Source: Cavia porcellus (taxonomy: Eukaryota; Chordata; Mammalia; Rodentia; Caviidae). From it: a stretch of DNA of 64,000 nt. Both the position numbers and the translations under genes were made by a program. The notes under the pieces were generated by a model, which made no database searches, was not told where the DNA came from, and saw nothing but the letters and a program-made list of their open reading frames with translations. Below, piece by piece: positions 47,517 to 58,466 of this stretch. Location: assembly GCF_034190915.1 (NCBI RefSeq), contig NW_026947507.1, forward strand, positions 31,238,001 to 31,302,000, written 5' to 3'. Every line of letters begins with the position of its first letter. Position 1 is the first letter of the stretch.

Positions 47517-48690
47517 ATGTATTCATAGATATATGTGAGAAAAAATGTTAAGTTGTTCAGTCAGGAAACAAAAGGTTCGTTAAAATTGTTGTAGGGACAT
47601 GGAGAAAAGGCACAGGAAAACAAAGGGAAGGTAACTAAACTGGACCAAAACTCAACACAAATAAGGACTTAAGTGGCTTTTTAAAAGAATAAATTAACTT
47701 TAAACTTTGTATTAACTTCTTAGATGTCCCTTTTCAAGATTTAAAATAAACAGACATTTGAGTAATAAATGCTTTGGGTGATTTAACTATGGTACTACAT
47801 CCAAGGTATTAACGGTCTTTCAACTTTCCTGTTCACTTTTTCTAAACTTTTATAATTCATTTTTCCTGTGGGTTACCAATGGCAATATATTGTCTACAAA
47901 TATTCCTGAAGTAAAAGTAGTCACCAGCAAACAAAGAAATACTGATTCTGCTTTTTGTCTGCTCTGGAAGAAAAAAGATTATTTAACTTTAATTACCATG
48001 AAAAATACTGTTTGAAAAGCAAGACAGGCAAGTACATAGCTCATTTCACAATGGGAAATGTTTGGCTAAAAATGAGACTTCATTCATCAAAGGCTACATT
48101 TAAACCTTAGAAAACATTTCTAAAATGAAAAGCAAAGACAAATGTCACTAAGTTAATAATAAAAAATAATGGTATTTTTAATCTACCAAAATCTTCAAAA
48201 CATTATCTTTATAGGCTTTGAGTTTACTGAAATGAGAATATAGTTCCCTACCAGGTCTAAACAATCTTGCTATTCTTCTGATTTTTGAAAACTGTAAGTT
48301 GAATTTCATTTAAAAAATCTATCACAGGCAAAATCTTCATTGAAAAGCTTTCCTGCAATAAACATTTGATTCAAAAAATTTGAAATAACCACATTCATTT
48401 AAACCCTGTTAATTTTTTTTTACATTTCAAGCAGCAATGGTACATTTGTCCTTAAAACAATAAACCTTTGCTTTTGTAGCAGTACTTGCTGGTGGACTGA
48501 TTTACCTCTTAGGAAAACTGCTCTATAGCATGATATGTTTTGAGAGATGCTTATCTGCTCCTGTAGTAAATAAAGGCATTGAAACAAAGAACTGAAATTG
48601 AAGAATACATTTAAGAATTTAGGCTTTTTATAATCTCAACAAGAAAATGTGATATTTATACCATAAACCACAGGCATAGAAGTGTTGATT

Positions 48691-48798
48691 TTTTTTTTCC
48701 TTTTCTTTTTTTTTTATTTTATCGTTACCAGGGATCGAACTCACGACTGCCTGCTTGCAAGGCAGGCGCTTATGCCGCTGAACTAAATCCCTAGCCCC
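48691..48798 (-). repeat. ID SINE
   Basis: The + strand shows a T-rich tail then ATCGTTACCAGGGATCGAACTCACGACTGCC...CTGAACTAAATCCCTAGCCCC. Possible duplication TGATTTTTTTT on both sides. It lies downstream of the MARCHF1 stop, possibly in a long 3' UTR, antisense. Confidence 0.88.
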
Positions 48799-49799
48799 TG
48801 ATTTTTTTTTTTAAACTAATGTCATTTTAGTTGTAGAAAGTTAAAGATTACATAGCAAGGAAATGAAATTCCAAATTTTTACAAGTGAAATAGAAAGGTA
48901 ATGATGCTTACATATGAAAACAAACCAAATAAAAATGGGGAAAACTGTAAGTGATCCCAACCTACATTATAGCAATGCAGACTGTAAAAGCACCGGTCTC
49001 ACACTGCCCAGCACTGATCTCAGCGAGAGCTGCTGTTACACGTGATGATAATCCCAGATGGTCTCTCGGTTATATTTCTTCTTGTTTGCACAAAGTCCTC
49101 AGTACTCTTAAGACATCTATTCTTTGGCTGGAAAATTAGTGTATCGGCCTAAAGACAACATTAAAAAAAAATTATAATGGGGATGAGATGGGAAGGTCAT
49201 TCATTCCATGTGTCAGGTACAATTTACCTTTCCTTGCCTTGCCAATGAATATTGTGGAACAAAGTAGAGATCTTTAAGCATATTATCATTATTATTGTAG
49301 TTGTTACATAAAAGTTCTGTAAGAATCATATGTTAAGAAAGATGCAAACCTTTTTTCTTTATTCTAATCAGCCCAATGGTGCTATTTTACATATCAATAT
49401 AGTTGAAAGGAAGTACTGTTATTTTGGGCTGCAGTGTTTCCTCCAGGACTGAAGAAGCCCAGTTTGAAATTGGATGTTGCATTGAAGCAAAGAAGAAAAA
49501 AGTTATTTTCATTGTGTAATTTTGAGATTGGGCATTTGTACTTTTTTCAGTTTTACTTAATTCTCTTTCATTAACAATTTACTGTTTGTCAGTAACATGT
49601 GCTAAGACAAACTAATGAAAAGAAAATAATTATCTGTGAAACACTTTGTATATTAAACAAGTGATCTAAATCTTGGCTGTAGTTTCTATACTGTTTGCCT
49701 GACATACTGGGAGATCTGCAGATTTATATCTGCAGATTTAAAGACCCTTGATTACAATGTCCTGAGTTTTTAAGCCAGATCTTAACATATTTACAATGC

Positions 49800-50815
49800 T
49801 TTTTTTAAAAGTCTCTAATTTATTTGTACATTTTAGATATGACCACATTCATCATAGGAAATGTGTACTTGTATATTATATATCTTAATTATTTTCCCCA
49901 TTCCTCTACTCTCCCTTCAACACCTCTTCCCTTTATTTACAATAGCTTACTTTCCACTTTTCCTTCCATTTTTTTCTTTTCCCTTCCCCCACAATTCCCT
50001 TTCCCATTTGAGCATTTTCTTCCTATTTCATAATATCTATAATACATATGGCCCTTATTTACACTATTGATTTCTCACCCCAGAAAAACAATGTGATATT
50101 TTCACGTGTGTTCAATTTATTTCACTTAACAGCATGGTTTCAAGATCCATTTACCTAGAAAAGTCACGTTAACCCTTCTTTATGAGTTAGTAGTACTCTG
50201 TTGTATAAGAAAAAAATCCTCATCTTTAAAATCCATTGGTAATGGGCATTTGGGATATTTCCAAGATTTACTCTGCTGCTATAAGTATGGGGGTACATAT
50301 ATCACTATGGTATGATAATTTTACTATTTTTGGAAGCTACCAAGAACAGCTGGGTCAAATGGAAACTGAGTTGTTTTAGGAATCTCCAGAGTGGCTGCAC
50401 CAGTCCTGTATTCCTTTGTCCCCACAGCTCCTCCAACATTAGTTATTGGTTGATTTCTTAATGACAGTCATTCTTTGTGGAGTAAGATGGAATCTCAGCA
50501 TTATTTTAATTTGCATCTCATGAATGACTAGTGATGTTAAACATTTTTTTCATATATTTATTTGCCATTTCTACATCACCTGAGAAGTGTCTACTTCACC
50601 TGAGAATTTCAGATGCAATTTTTGGACAAATTTACAAGTTACGATTTTTTTTGAGTGCTTCATATAATCCAGATATTAGTTGCCAATCTGTGAGTTGTCT
50701 CTTTACTCTGTTGATTTCATTTTTGCTGCGTAAAAGTTTTTAATGAAATGCTAGTTGTTGATTCTAATATTTCCTATGTAAATCAGGCTCATAAAGTCAT
50801 TATCTATATCTGTGT
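49800..50815 (-). mobile_element. L1 fragment (3' UTR and distal ORF2)
   Basis: Antisense L1 text: GGTAATGGGCATTTGGGATATTTCCAAG, AGCTGGGTCAAATGGAAAC, CTCCAGAGTGGCTGCACCAGTC, GGAGTAAGATGGAATCTCAGC, CTGTGAGTTGTCTCTTTACTCTGTTGATTTC. The frames are broken. It lies in the MARCHF1 downstream region. Confidence 0.8.
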
Positions 50816-50867
50816 TTTCAGTTCTACCTATTAGGGTTGGGGGTTTACCTCCAAAGGACAAGCACCT

Positions 50868-51240
50868 GTTGATAAGATTGTGGCGTGTCCAAAAGATCAG
50901 AAGTATAAAACAAAAGAAGCCTTTATTCTGAGAACGTGGTGAAAGAAAACACCCCCCCTCCACCACCACCACCGACTTCTGGCTTTCTCTCTGGTGGACA
51001 CGTGGAGTGGGGGCATATATGTAGCTTAGGTTTGAGTTGGTGCCTGAGGGGTATTAGTGGTGTGCAGGTAGCCCATTGGTATTCGTTTCCTGCCAGAGGC
51101 AAATTCCTGGGGGTGGGGAAGATGAAGCAACAGGTAAATTCCTAGGGATGGGGGAAGATAGAGCTCCTTGGTTCCACCTACAAGGCCTAGGGCAAGATTC
51201 TTTCACCTGTCAGGCAAGCTGAGTTTTGAGTTCCATGTCT
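50868..51240 (-). repeat. LTR-like solo element interrupting L1 sequence
   Basis: On the - strand the left end reads AGAATAAAGGCTTCTTTTGTTTTATACTTCTGATC...CAATCTTATCAACA. This is an AATAAA, a short R/U5-like stretch and a CA end, typical of a retroviral LTR. It sits where L1 homology ends (~50815). The right end (near 51182 or 51240) and the family are not determined. Confidence 0.4.
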
Positions 51241-51265
51241 GATACCAAGAAAACAAAGAAAGGGG

Positions 51266-51268
<3 letters not shown>

Positions 51269-51326
<58 letters not shown>

Positions 51327-51389
51327 AGAGTGAGGGAGGGAGAGGGGTAAGGGGAGGGGAGGGGGAGAGGGAGACAGGGAGAGGGAAAC
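51269..51389. repeat. (AG)n microsatellite and purine tract
   Basis: About 27 uninterrupted AG units (51269-51323) followed by a nearly pure purine run to about 51389. It lies just left of the complete MaLR. Confidence 0.97.
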
Positions 51390-51798
51390 TGTTTGCTCAC
51401 AAGGTCGCTGATTGTTCGGAGTTGTTTATCTGTTCCATTAATCCTCTTAATAGTCATAAAAATTGTGGAAAAGAACTAACCATTGGAAATAATTTACCAA
51501 CTTTCAAAAGCTGCTTTGAAGTTTACATAAAATCACAATGCTACACCATTTTTCCATGAATGAGATTTTTTAAAAAATATAGAATTCTGCTACTTAAGAG
51601 ATAATATAACTTTCACTGTATTTCAATGAATGACCCAAAACTGAGCAACCATATGAGTGATTTCCCAGGAGACTGAGGGTGAGACCACGGATGTTTCCAG
51701 TCATGTCCAATCAGTAGCCTCCCTTTTTCTCTTCCGCTGCCCTTCTTTTCAGTGAAAAGGAATTGTCTTGGGTTACATACAAAGCATACAACTAACAA

Positions 51799-51856
51799 AA
51801 TTTCTATTCTTTATTCTTTCTATTCTTTATTCTATTTCTTTATTCTTTATTCTAAC
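51799..51856. repeat. (TATTCTTT)n minisatellite
   Basis: About six imperfect copies of TTCTATTCTTTA, immediately before the MaLR at 51884. Confidence 0.9.
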
Positions 51857-51883
51857 ATTATAAAAAGAGGTAAAAGTAAGAAG

Positions 51884-52238
51884 TGTCTTAGTTACTTTTC
51901 TCTTGTTGCTGAGACAAAATAACTGATGCCCAAAATTAAGGGAGAAAAAGTTTATTTAGCTTACAGTTTGTGGAAGTTTCACTCCATACCTGGCTGGCTC
52001 CAAAGCAGGGTGGCACATGGCAAAGGGCAACAGTTCATGATGATGGAAGACAGCAAAAGCAACAAGAGCAAAAATGGAGCACACACCTCTCTCTCTCCCC
52101 CTTATATTGTATGCAGGTTATATGCTTCAGGGCAGGTATAGCACCCACATCTATAATTTCAGCATTGGACCATGAATCAATCACAAACTCCATGACTACA
52201 TAAGGCTTTAGGGAGACATCTAGACACAAACCATAACA
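51884..52238 (-). repeat. MaLR 3' LTR
   Basis: On the + strand it starts TGTCTTAGTTAC and ends ACCATAACA. The reverse complement starts TGTTATGGTTTGTGTC, the usual TG start of rodent MT/ORR-type LTRs, and has AAATAAAC near its end as poly(A) signal. It is a partner of 53678-54040. Confidence 0.75.
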
Positions 52239-53677
52239 TTCTGCCCCTGGTCCCCCAAAGATCCATGGCTCATCCCTTTATGCAAAAAGTATTTTGGTCT
52301 ATCTCTAAGAGTTGCCAAAGTTCTAACAGTTTCAGCACTGCTGAAAAGTCCAAGACCTAAACCCCCTCAAGAAAAAAGGCACATTCTTACCCGAGTTCCT
52401 GTGCAAATGAAAAGTTAAACACTTTCAACGTTCAATGGCACACGATAGATATTACTATTCCAAAAGTTAAAAAAAAGGTATAAGAATTCGGAACAAAACA
52501 ACTCCAAAATCCATGAGGGCAAACATTAAGTCCTATAGTTCCAAGTACAGCATCTGAGGCAATCTGTGGCAAACCATGAGCACCGGTTGCATGACTCTGT
52601 CCCTATGGCTTCCAGCGATTGTAGCTCCCAGGGTTTCCCTCTTAGGTCTGCATTGCTTGATTTTTTTATAGGTTTCCTTTGATGATCCACATTCCTGGAT
52701 TTTCCAAACTTCTGGGTTCTCCATTGCACCTTTGGCTTCATATTCAGCTTCATACTCTTCCCTCCTCTCAGGAGCACACTGCCTGATCTCCCAGGCCTTC
52801 CGAAATCTAGGTGGAAGCCTTCTTAACCTCATAACTCTTGCATTATGCATGCATCTAAAACCAGCATCATGTGAGTGATACCAAGATCTACTGCCAGGGG
52901 CAAGCAGTAGCCAGGCTTTCTGTTGGCTGTAGGGTTTGAGTGCCTGGATCACCGAGTATTCTGAACATGATTCTGAGGGAAAAATTCTCTATGCCATCAC
53001 CACTATGGAACATGGCATTCTGTGACTTTCTCCTCAAAGCGGTTTTTCACTTTTTCAGTTTTGAGGCTGCAAAGGGTAAAGATTTTCTTGTTCTTGTGCT
53101 GCCCTCAGGCCATCTTTTCTAATTTCTTGTTCCTTCTCAGCAATGGAGATTGCCTCAGCTGACTTTGCAGTCCATAGCTTTACTGGGGCTTTCTTTCTGG
53201 CCAAACTCACAGCATTTTAAATTTGCTGCTGAGCTCTTTGCTCTTGATTCTCAACATAAATCTGGCTAACAGCTCCTAGCAGCAGCCATGCCACAGCCTC
53301 AACATCCAATTGCTTTGAAAGTTCTGCCAAATTAGTCTGTCACCCTTAACTTCAGTCTCAGGCAGTCTCTGGACACAACAAAATGCAGACAAACTTTTTG
53401 CCAAGCCATAACACATCATCTGGAGTTTTATGGCCAATGCATTCCTTGTTCTCAGCAGAAACCTTCTGAGCCTGGTTTTTACTGGCAGGATTCCTAACGG
53501 TCTTCTGAGCTCCGATCAGAACTTCTCATACAGAATAGTCTAAGGCATGCCAACTTTACTCTTCCGGATGACATCTCTGAACCTTTCCTAAGTCTTCCCA
53601 CAAGCCCTTCTCAACGGGTCTTAAACCACGTGGTCAGGTATAATTACAGCAGTAACATCACTTCTCTGGTACCAAAT

Positions 53678-54040
53678 TGTCTTTGTTACTTTTCTCTCAC
53701 TCTGAGACAAAATATTCAATGCTCCAAATTAAGGAAGGAAAGGTTTATTTAGCTCAGTTTGTGGAGGCTTCAGTCCACAATCAGCTGGCTCCAAGGCAGG
53801 GTGGTGTAGCAGAGGGGCAACAGTTCATGGCAGTGTCAGACAAAACGAGCAAAAGAGGAAGAGAGAGATCACATGCTTCTTTCCCTCCCCTGTGATGTAC
53901 GCAGAATATCCACCCCAAGGTGGGCATAGCATTAACACCTATAATCCCAGCATTGGACCATGAGTCAATCATGAACTCTAGAAGCCCACCCCCATGACTG
54001 CAAGAGGATTTGGGGGGACATCTAGACACAAATCACAACA
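53678..54040 (-). repeat. MaLR 5' LTR
   Basis: The reverse complement starts TGTTGTGATTTGTGTCTAG and ends AACAAAGACA, followed by the primer-binding site. It shares with the left LTR blocks such as CAGCATTGGACCATGA(A/G)TCAATCA and AGGGGACATCTAGACACAAA-like text. The two differ at many positions, so the insertion is not recent. Confidence 0.75.
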
Positions 54041-55379
54041 GTGGGTCACAGGCTAGACACAACTGTTGGAAGTAACTTCCAGGCTCAGACCTGAAAAGGT
54101 AGAAAACTGTCACTGTCAGCCATGCCAAAGACTCAGAATAGGCACTCAGAGGGAAAAAGTGCTAGTCTGGAGTAGAAAATGTTTAGCAAGGTTGACAGAT
54201 TTGGGCAGAAAATGAGCCTTTATTATAAAGTTTATTTACACAGACAGTGAAGATGGACAGAGAAAGGTGCTATCTTTCCATGTGTCTTCCCAAACAGGAA
54301 GATACAAACAAAAAAGCAGCTACATGATATAATGCAACTCAAAGGGAAGGCACCCTGTTGCCGAGATGCTAATTCTAAGCAGTAAGCATGCTAACTTGCA
54401 GCTTTACTCCAAAAGAATTTGAGATGAAGAGTCTGATACTTGAACATAACTTGGAAGATTATGGCAAACTATCCCCATTTCAGAAAGATCATGGGACATT
54501 CTAAGGTTGAGGTCAGCTATGATAAAACCTTGCCTATTATATACAAATTGTTATCAGTATTTGAAAGAGGACTAAGAATAGTGGCAGAAAGACCAGTTAA
54601 AAAGCTGCTGCATTAAAAAAAAAAGGTACTCCATGCAGGCAAGATAAGACATTGTGGCTTAAGAGTGAAAAGTAAGATAGCTTGATATGCATGCGCTTGA
54701 GTTTCATGGAACTACTATTACTTCTTATATAGCAAGGAGCACAGAAAAAAAGGGGAGAATCAAGGAAGACCTACAGGAAGATTTTTGGCTGGAGAAATCA
54801 AATGAAAAAAATTTAGGCAAAAAAATCAAGGCTTCAGAGAAAACCATAAGGATGGGATCCAGGACCAAGGAGTATTTGCCCTTGAAAGAAGAAATGATAG
54901 TGCATGTATTACATTGAGAGAACAATAGTTTCTATTTGTTTCAAAGATTCACAAAAGGCCAAGAGTTAAATTTTGAGGAGACTAGAATTCAAGTGCACTT
55001 TAAAACAAACAATAAAGTCATTATCTGACTTCAAGAATTTTAACAAAGAAACAAAGCACGCATGTGAAAGCAATCTTCTGATCTTTAGCAACATTTTTCT
55101 GCCTGGAACAGGCCTGAAAGAGACAGATAACATTTCTTGCTTTAGCTTTTGAAAAATACATAAAGTATGATTTGTTTGGTTTATGTAGTCAGGGGCAAAC
55201 ATATGAGGACATACATAGGAGGGCACTGTGAACTAGGAAGCTTACTGGGGCAAGCAATCATCTAAAGACAGGAAACAGTGGACATTGAAAACTTCAAAGA
55301 ATGGAGAAATTTTTCTAACATGTACAGCAAAGAGGATGCCTACCCAATCTGCTGCTCCTGAAACACATAAAAACAATAA
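54041..55379. other. Intergenic, nothing recognised
   Basis: Unique or very old sequence between the MaLR and an L1 fragment. The Lys-rich 76-codon frame at 54687 reflects A/G-rich base composition. Confidence 0.45.
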
Positions 55380-55830
55380 AGAGGTAGAGAAAAGACACCC
55401 CCTTTAACAAACGATACTAGGAAAAATAGACACATGTAGGATTAAACTAGATCCGTATTTCTCAGCTCATAGTAATATCAAAATGGATCAAAGATCCAGA
55501 TAATAAAGCATAAGCTTTAAAACACTGGAAGATAAAATAAGCAAAACACTTGAAAATGCAGATTAAAGCAACTCTGAAAACAAGAACTCAAAAGATAACA
55601 AATGCTGGCAAGGATGTAAGAAAAGAAAATGTTCTATGGTAAATTGCTGGTAAGAATGTACAACCACTATGGATATCAATGAGACTACTCAAAAAAATAA
55701 AACTAGACATTCCGGTTCACCTAGCTATACACTCTTAGGTACTTTTTCCAAGAGTTAAAGCCATCATACTACAGTGATATTTAGACAGTCATATAAAAAT
55801 TGGTAATACCTAAACTATGGGAATAGCTTT

Positions 55831-55938
55831 TTTTTTTTTTTTGTCTTTTTCCTTTTTATCGGTACCAGGGATCGAACTCACGACTGCCTGCTTGCAAGAA
55901 GGCAGGCGCTTATGCCGCTGAGCTAAATCCCCAGCCCC
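55831..55938 (-). repeat. ID SINE (distal half of the ID-spacer-ID composite)
   Basis: tRNA-derived ID. On the - strand it reads GGGGCTGGGGATTTAGCTCAGCGGCATAAGCGCC..., with box A (TAGCTCAGCGGC) and box B (GAGTTCGATCC), followed by GGTACCGATAAAAAGG and the poly(A) adjoining the target duplication. It carries a small AA insertion in the anticodon-arm-like hairpin. Confidence 0.9.
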
Positions 55939-56043
55939 TAAAATTGACTTTCTGTAAGGTTATTTTGCCAAACTGTAGGCTAATGTAAGGGTTCTGAGCA
56001 TGTTTAGGTACACTTGACTAAGCTGTGATTTTCTTTAAACATA
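55939..56043. mobile_element. Fragment of a Tigger-like DNA transposon carried between two IDs
   Basis: The text TTTTGCCAAACTGTAGGCTAATGTAAGGGTTCTGAGCATGTTTAGG resembles an ancient TcMar-Tigger-type fossil (family from memory). It has no target duplication of its own and is enclosed by the two IDs, so it was probably carried in with them. Confidence 0.55.
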
Positions 56044-56146
56044 TTTTTTTTTTGTCTTTTTCTTTTTTATCGGTACCGGGGATCGAACTCACAACTGTCT
56101 CCTTGCAAGGCAGGCGCTTATGCCGCTGAGCTAAATCCCCAGCCCC
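56044..56146 (-). repeat. ID SINE (proximal half of the composite)
   Basis: Same ID type as 55831-55938. On the - strand its 5' end (GGGGCTGGGG) directly abuts the right copy of the 12-bp duplication GGGAATAGCTTT (56147-56158). The left copy is at 55819-55830, beyond the other ID. Confidence 0.9.
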
Positions 56147-56659
56147 GGGAATAGCTTTGATACTCATCAACAGACAGACAAATGGATAAAGAATGTGGTA
56201 CATATACACACTGGAGTATTATTTAGTGGATCTTGACATTATACTGCTAAATGAAGTAAGTCAGTTTATTTGAGAAACTCAAAATATAAATAAATTGAGC
56301 AAAACAAAGGACAAACGTAGGAAATAGGAATATTTTTTCAGAGACTGGGAAAAGCTATGATAGGAAGTGAGGAACAGAGAGGATAGGCAGTAAAGGGGAT
56401 CAACAGTGATCAAGATCATATTCATACATATAATTCTCCAAAAAGTACTGTATTTTACTATGCTTGCTTTTAGTAGCACATATACTAAGGGAAAAAGGTA
56501 ATTATTGTATGTTGTAAATATGAATTAAAAAGTAAAAATAGAAAAAGCTCCTATTTGCAGATAACACAATTCAAAAGAGAAACTTGTCAGTTAAGCATGA
56601 AAAGTAACTCAGATATTAAAAGCAGAGAACACACACACAGTCGTTAGCTGATGTGAATT

Positions 56660-56808
56660 TATTATTTATTATTTATTTTTTTAGGTTTTGAGACAGGGTT
56701 TCACTATGCAATTCAGGCTGGCCTCAAACTTGCAGTGGTTCTCCTGCCTCAGCTTCCCGGGTGCTGGAGTTCTGGGATTACATGTGTGTTCCACCATGTC
56801 TGGCTGCT
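56660..56808 (-). repeat. B1 SINE
   Basis: + strand: GTTTTGAGACAGGGTTTCACTATGCAATTCAGGCTGGCCTCAAACTTGCAG...GCCTCAGCTTCCCGGGTGCTGG...CCACCATGTCTGGC, a clean reversed B1. Confidence 0.88.
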
Positions 56809-56951
56809 GATCTCAATTTACAAATGTATTACTATCCTACATCTAAGGAAGTTTTGCTCACTGGTATAAACAAGGGAGCAGCCCACTGTAACAGGCAAAA
56901 CAGTTTGTGGCCTCCTTTATAACTAAGGTCTTTCATGTTTTTGAAGGGTAG

Positions 56952-56952
<1 letters not shown>

Positions 56953-56992
<40 letters not shown>
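56953..56992. repeat. (CA)n microsatellite
   Basis: 20 CA units between GGGTAGT and GTCACC. Confidence 0.97.
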
Positions 56993-56994
<2 letters not shown>

Positions 56995-57399
56995 CACCTT
57001 TACTTTGTTTCATAGGTATGGCCTGTAGAATACATAAGCTACTGACCTAAAAAGGGTTTAGAAGAAAACAGTAAGAGCCATACAGGAACAACATTTTCTA
57101 CAACAAGGATTAAAAACATCACTTTACAGATAACTTGTCTCTTAGCCTACTCTGCCCTTGCCAAGAGTGTTATGATTATTATGGTCCTAAATATTAATTC
57201 ATTTAGCAAATATCAGACCACATAAAATGATTTTCATTGTCTTTACTGTAGTATTATATGACTGAATTTTCACAGATATTTTGACTTTACACGAACACAC
57301 AGAGGAAACTTGCAATAAGTAAAAATGTATCAAATTAAATCATAAAACCACATTTTTACACATATTAGGGTAATTAGCATCAGTTATTAAAAATTAAAT

Positions 57400-58282
57400 A
57401 ATTGGAACTATAAGAGCTAAGATTATAGAAATAAATTTTATTTTTAATTTTCAGAAGTATAAAAGTTATAACACTTTGAATAAATTGTTAACAGTTTAGT
57501 TGATACCTAATCTTATACAGCATGTTTTTTGTTTTTGAAAATACTTAAATATATTTGCATCCTTTAAAAGACAAACATATATTAGTATTTAGTAAGCTCT
57601 TTGAAAAACAAAATTCTAGAATATTCATGTTTATCAGGACATTTGAAGTACTGTAATAAATTTAATATAGCTGCTAGAAGAAAAAGTTAACAATTATAAT
57701 CAGTGGTTCTCAACTTTTAGGGCTGAATAAAAGCTGTCACCTTTTACAATGAGAAAGCAAAAAATAATGTAACATCAAATGGAGCTAACCTGAAATCATT
57801 TAACTCTCCTGGACCCCTAGGAGACAGAGCCTGATGTAGTATCTTTACTGGCTCCTTCCATTCTCTGGCTTCCAGTCTTGCCATGTGATCTCTCCCTGTA
57901 TCGTGCGCTCCCACCATGAACACCAAGCACCCAGAATGCAGAAGCAAGAGGGGGCCTTGCCAGAGCTAGCACTGTGCTTGCTGTCCAGACCTTCATCCTC
58001 CAAAACCACAAGCTAAATAAACTTCTCTTCTTTGTAAGTTTTCAAGCTTCTGGTATTTTGGTATAGTAATGAAAAACAGACTATATCTTCTAGTTTGGCA
58101 ACTTAATATAAATAAAATGCAATTTCCATTTTTAAATATAAATTATACCATTTTTGAAACTGCAAATGTAATTCACATTATGAGAGAAAATAAGTTGAAC
58201 AGCAAATACTACATAATTATTTTTTATGGGTAATGAGTATGACTTAAAGTTCTCATATTATTTTCAACTCAAGTAAGGACAA
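57400..58282 (-). other. TMA16: TMA16 3' UTR / downstream region
   Basis: Sequence downstream of the TMA16 stop. Much of it is a + strand MaLR LTR. TTTATT (AATAAA on the - strand) occurs around 57430-57440, but I cannot tell which site ends the transcript. Confidence 0.35.
57785..58086 (+). repeat. Solo MaLR-type LTR, 3' part
   Basis: It contains typical MaLR blocks in order: TCTCTGGCTTCCAGTCTTGCCATGTGATCTCTCCC, CTCCCACCATGAACACC, GGGGGCCTTGCCAGAGC, and a poly(A)-signal region AGCTAAATAAACTTCTCTTC, ending GGTATAGTAATGAAAAACAGACTA. The 5' end is unclear and may reach ~57700. Confidence 0.6.
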
Positions 58283-58466
58283 TTAGGTCACAGGAGTCAT
58301 TTCTTCATCTGAGTTACTTGACTCTCCTTTTAATTCCAACTGCCCTAAATCTTTGTCAATAGTTAAATTTTGAGCTTCCTTCTTGTGTTTCTTAGCAAAT
58401 GCATCATTAGCACAAAGTCTTCTCATTTTAATGTTTGGTAATTTCTTCAGATCCAAATCCCATTCC
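58283..58466 (-). CDS. TMA16: TMA16 terminal coding exon
   Basis: TMA16 (translation machinery-associated 16) is a nuclear factor that binds 60S pre-ribosomal particles (family knowledge). Read on the - strand, the exon opens after a TTGTTTTGTCTAG acceptor with one G completing an Arg codon. It encodes [21 protein letters not shown], then a Lys-rich segment, then an acidic C-terminus [12 protein letters not shown], and stops at TAA. This is the characteristic TMA16 C-terminus. The split Arg codon (AG|G) joins exactly to the donor at 60279. The stop lies at 58283-58285, and the 3' UTR continues to lower coordinates. Orientation is convergent with MARCHF1. Confidence 0.95.

Larger units (their letters stand above)
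46001..49799 (+). other. MARCHF1 distal 3' UTR or downstream region
   Basis: AT-rich, with a (GT)n run and one antisense ID. Several AATAAA hexamers allow a long 3' UTR. No open frame of interest is present. Confidence 0.45.
51884..54040 (-). mobile_element. Complete MaLR-type LTR retrotransposon
   Basis: Two related LTRs in the same orientation (51884-52238 and 53678-54040) enclose 1.44 kb of internal DNA. On the - strand the 5' LTR is followed, after AAT, by TGGTACCAGAGAAGTG, a tRNA-Leu-type primer-binding site as used by ERVL/MaLR. The 3' LTR is preceded by the polypurine tract GGGGGACCAGGGGCAGAA. The internal region holds only a 139-codon - strand frame (52533-52952) without polymerase motifs, as expected of MaLRs, which lack pol and depend on ERVL enzymes (family knowledge). 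I could not identify the short target duplication. Confidence 0.8.
55380..56540 (+). mobile_element. L1 fragment interrupted by ID composite
   Basis: Sense L1 ORF2/3' text: TATCAAAATGGATCAAAG..., AACAAATGCTGGCAAGGATGTAAG, GGTAAGAATGTACAACCACTATGG, CCTAAACTATGGGAATAGC | ID composite | TTTGATACTCATCAACAGAC...GGATAAAGAATGTGGTACATATAC. The break is exactly the 12-bp target duplication of the composite at 55831-56146. Confidence 0.8.

Noticed and set aside
51203..51457. 84-codon frame with long Ser-Leu repeat
   Set aside because: Translation of the (AG)n microsatellite on the opposite strand.
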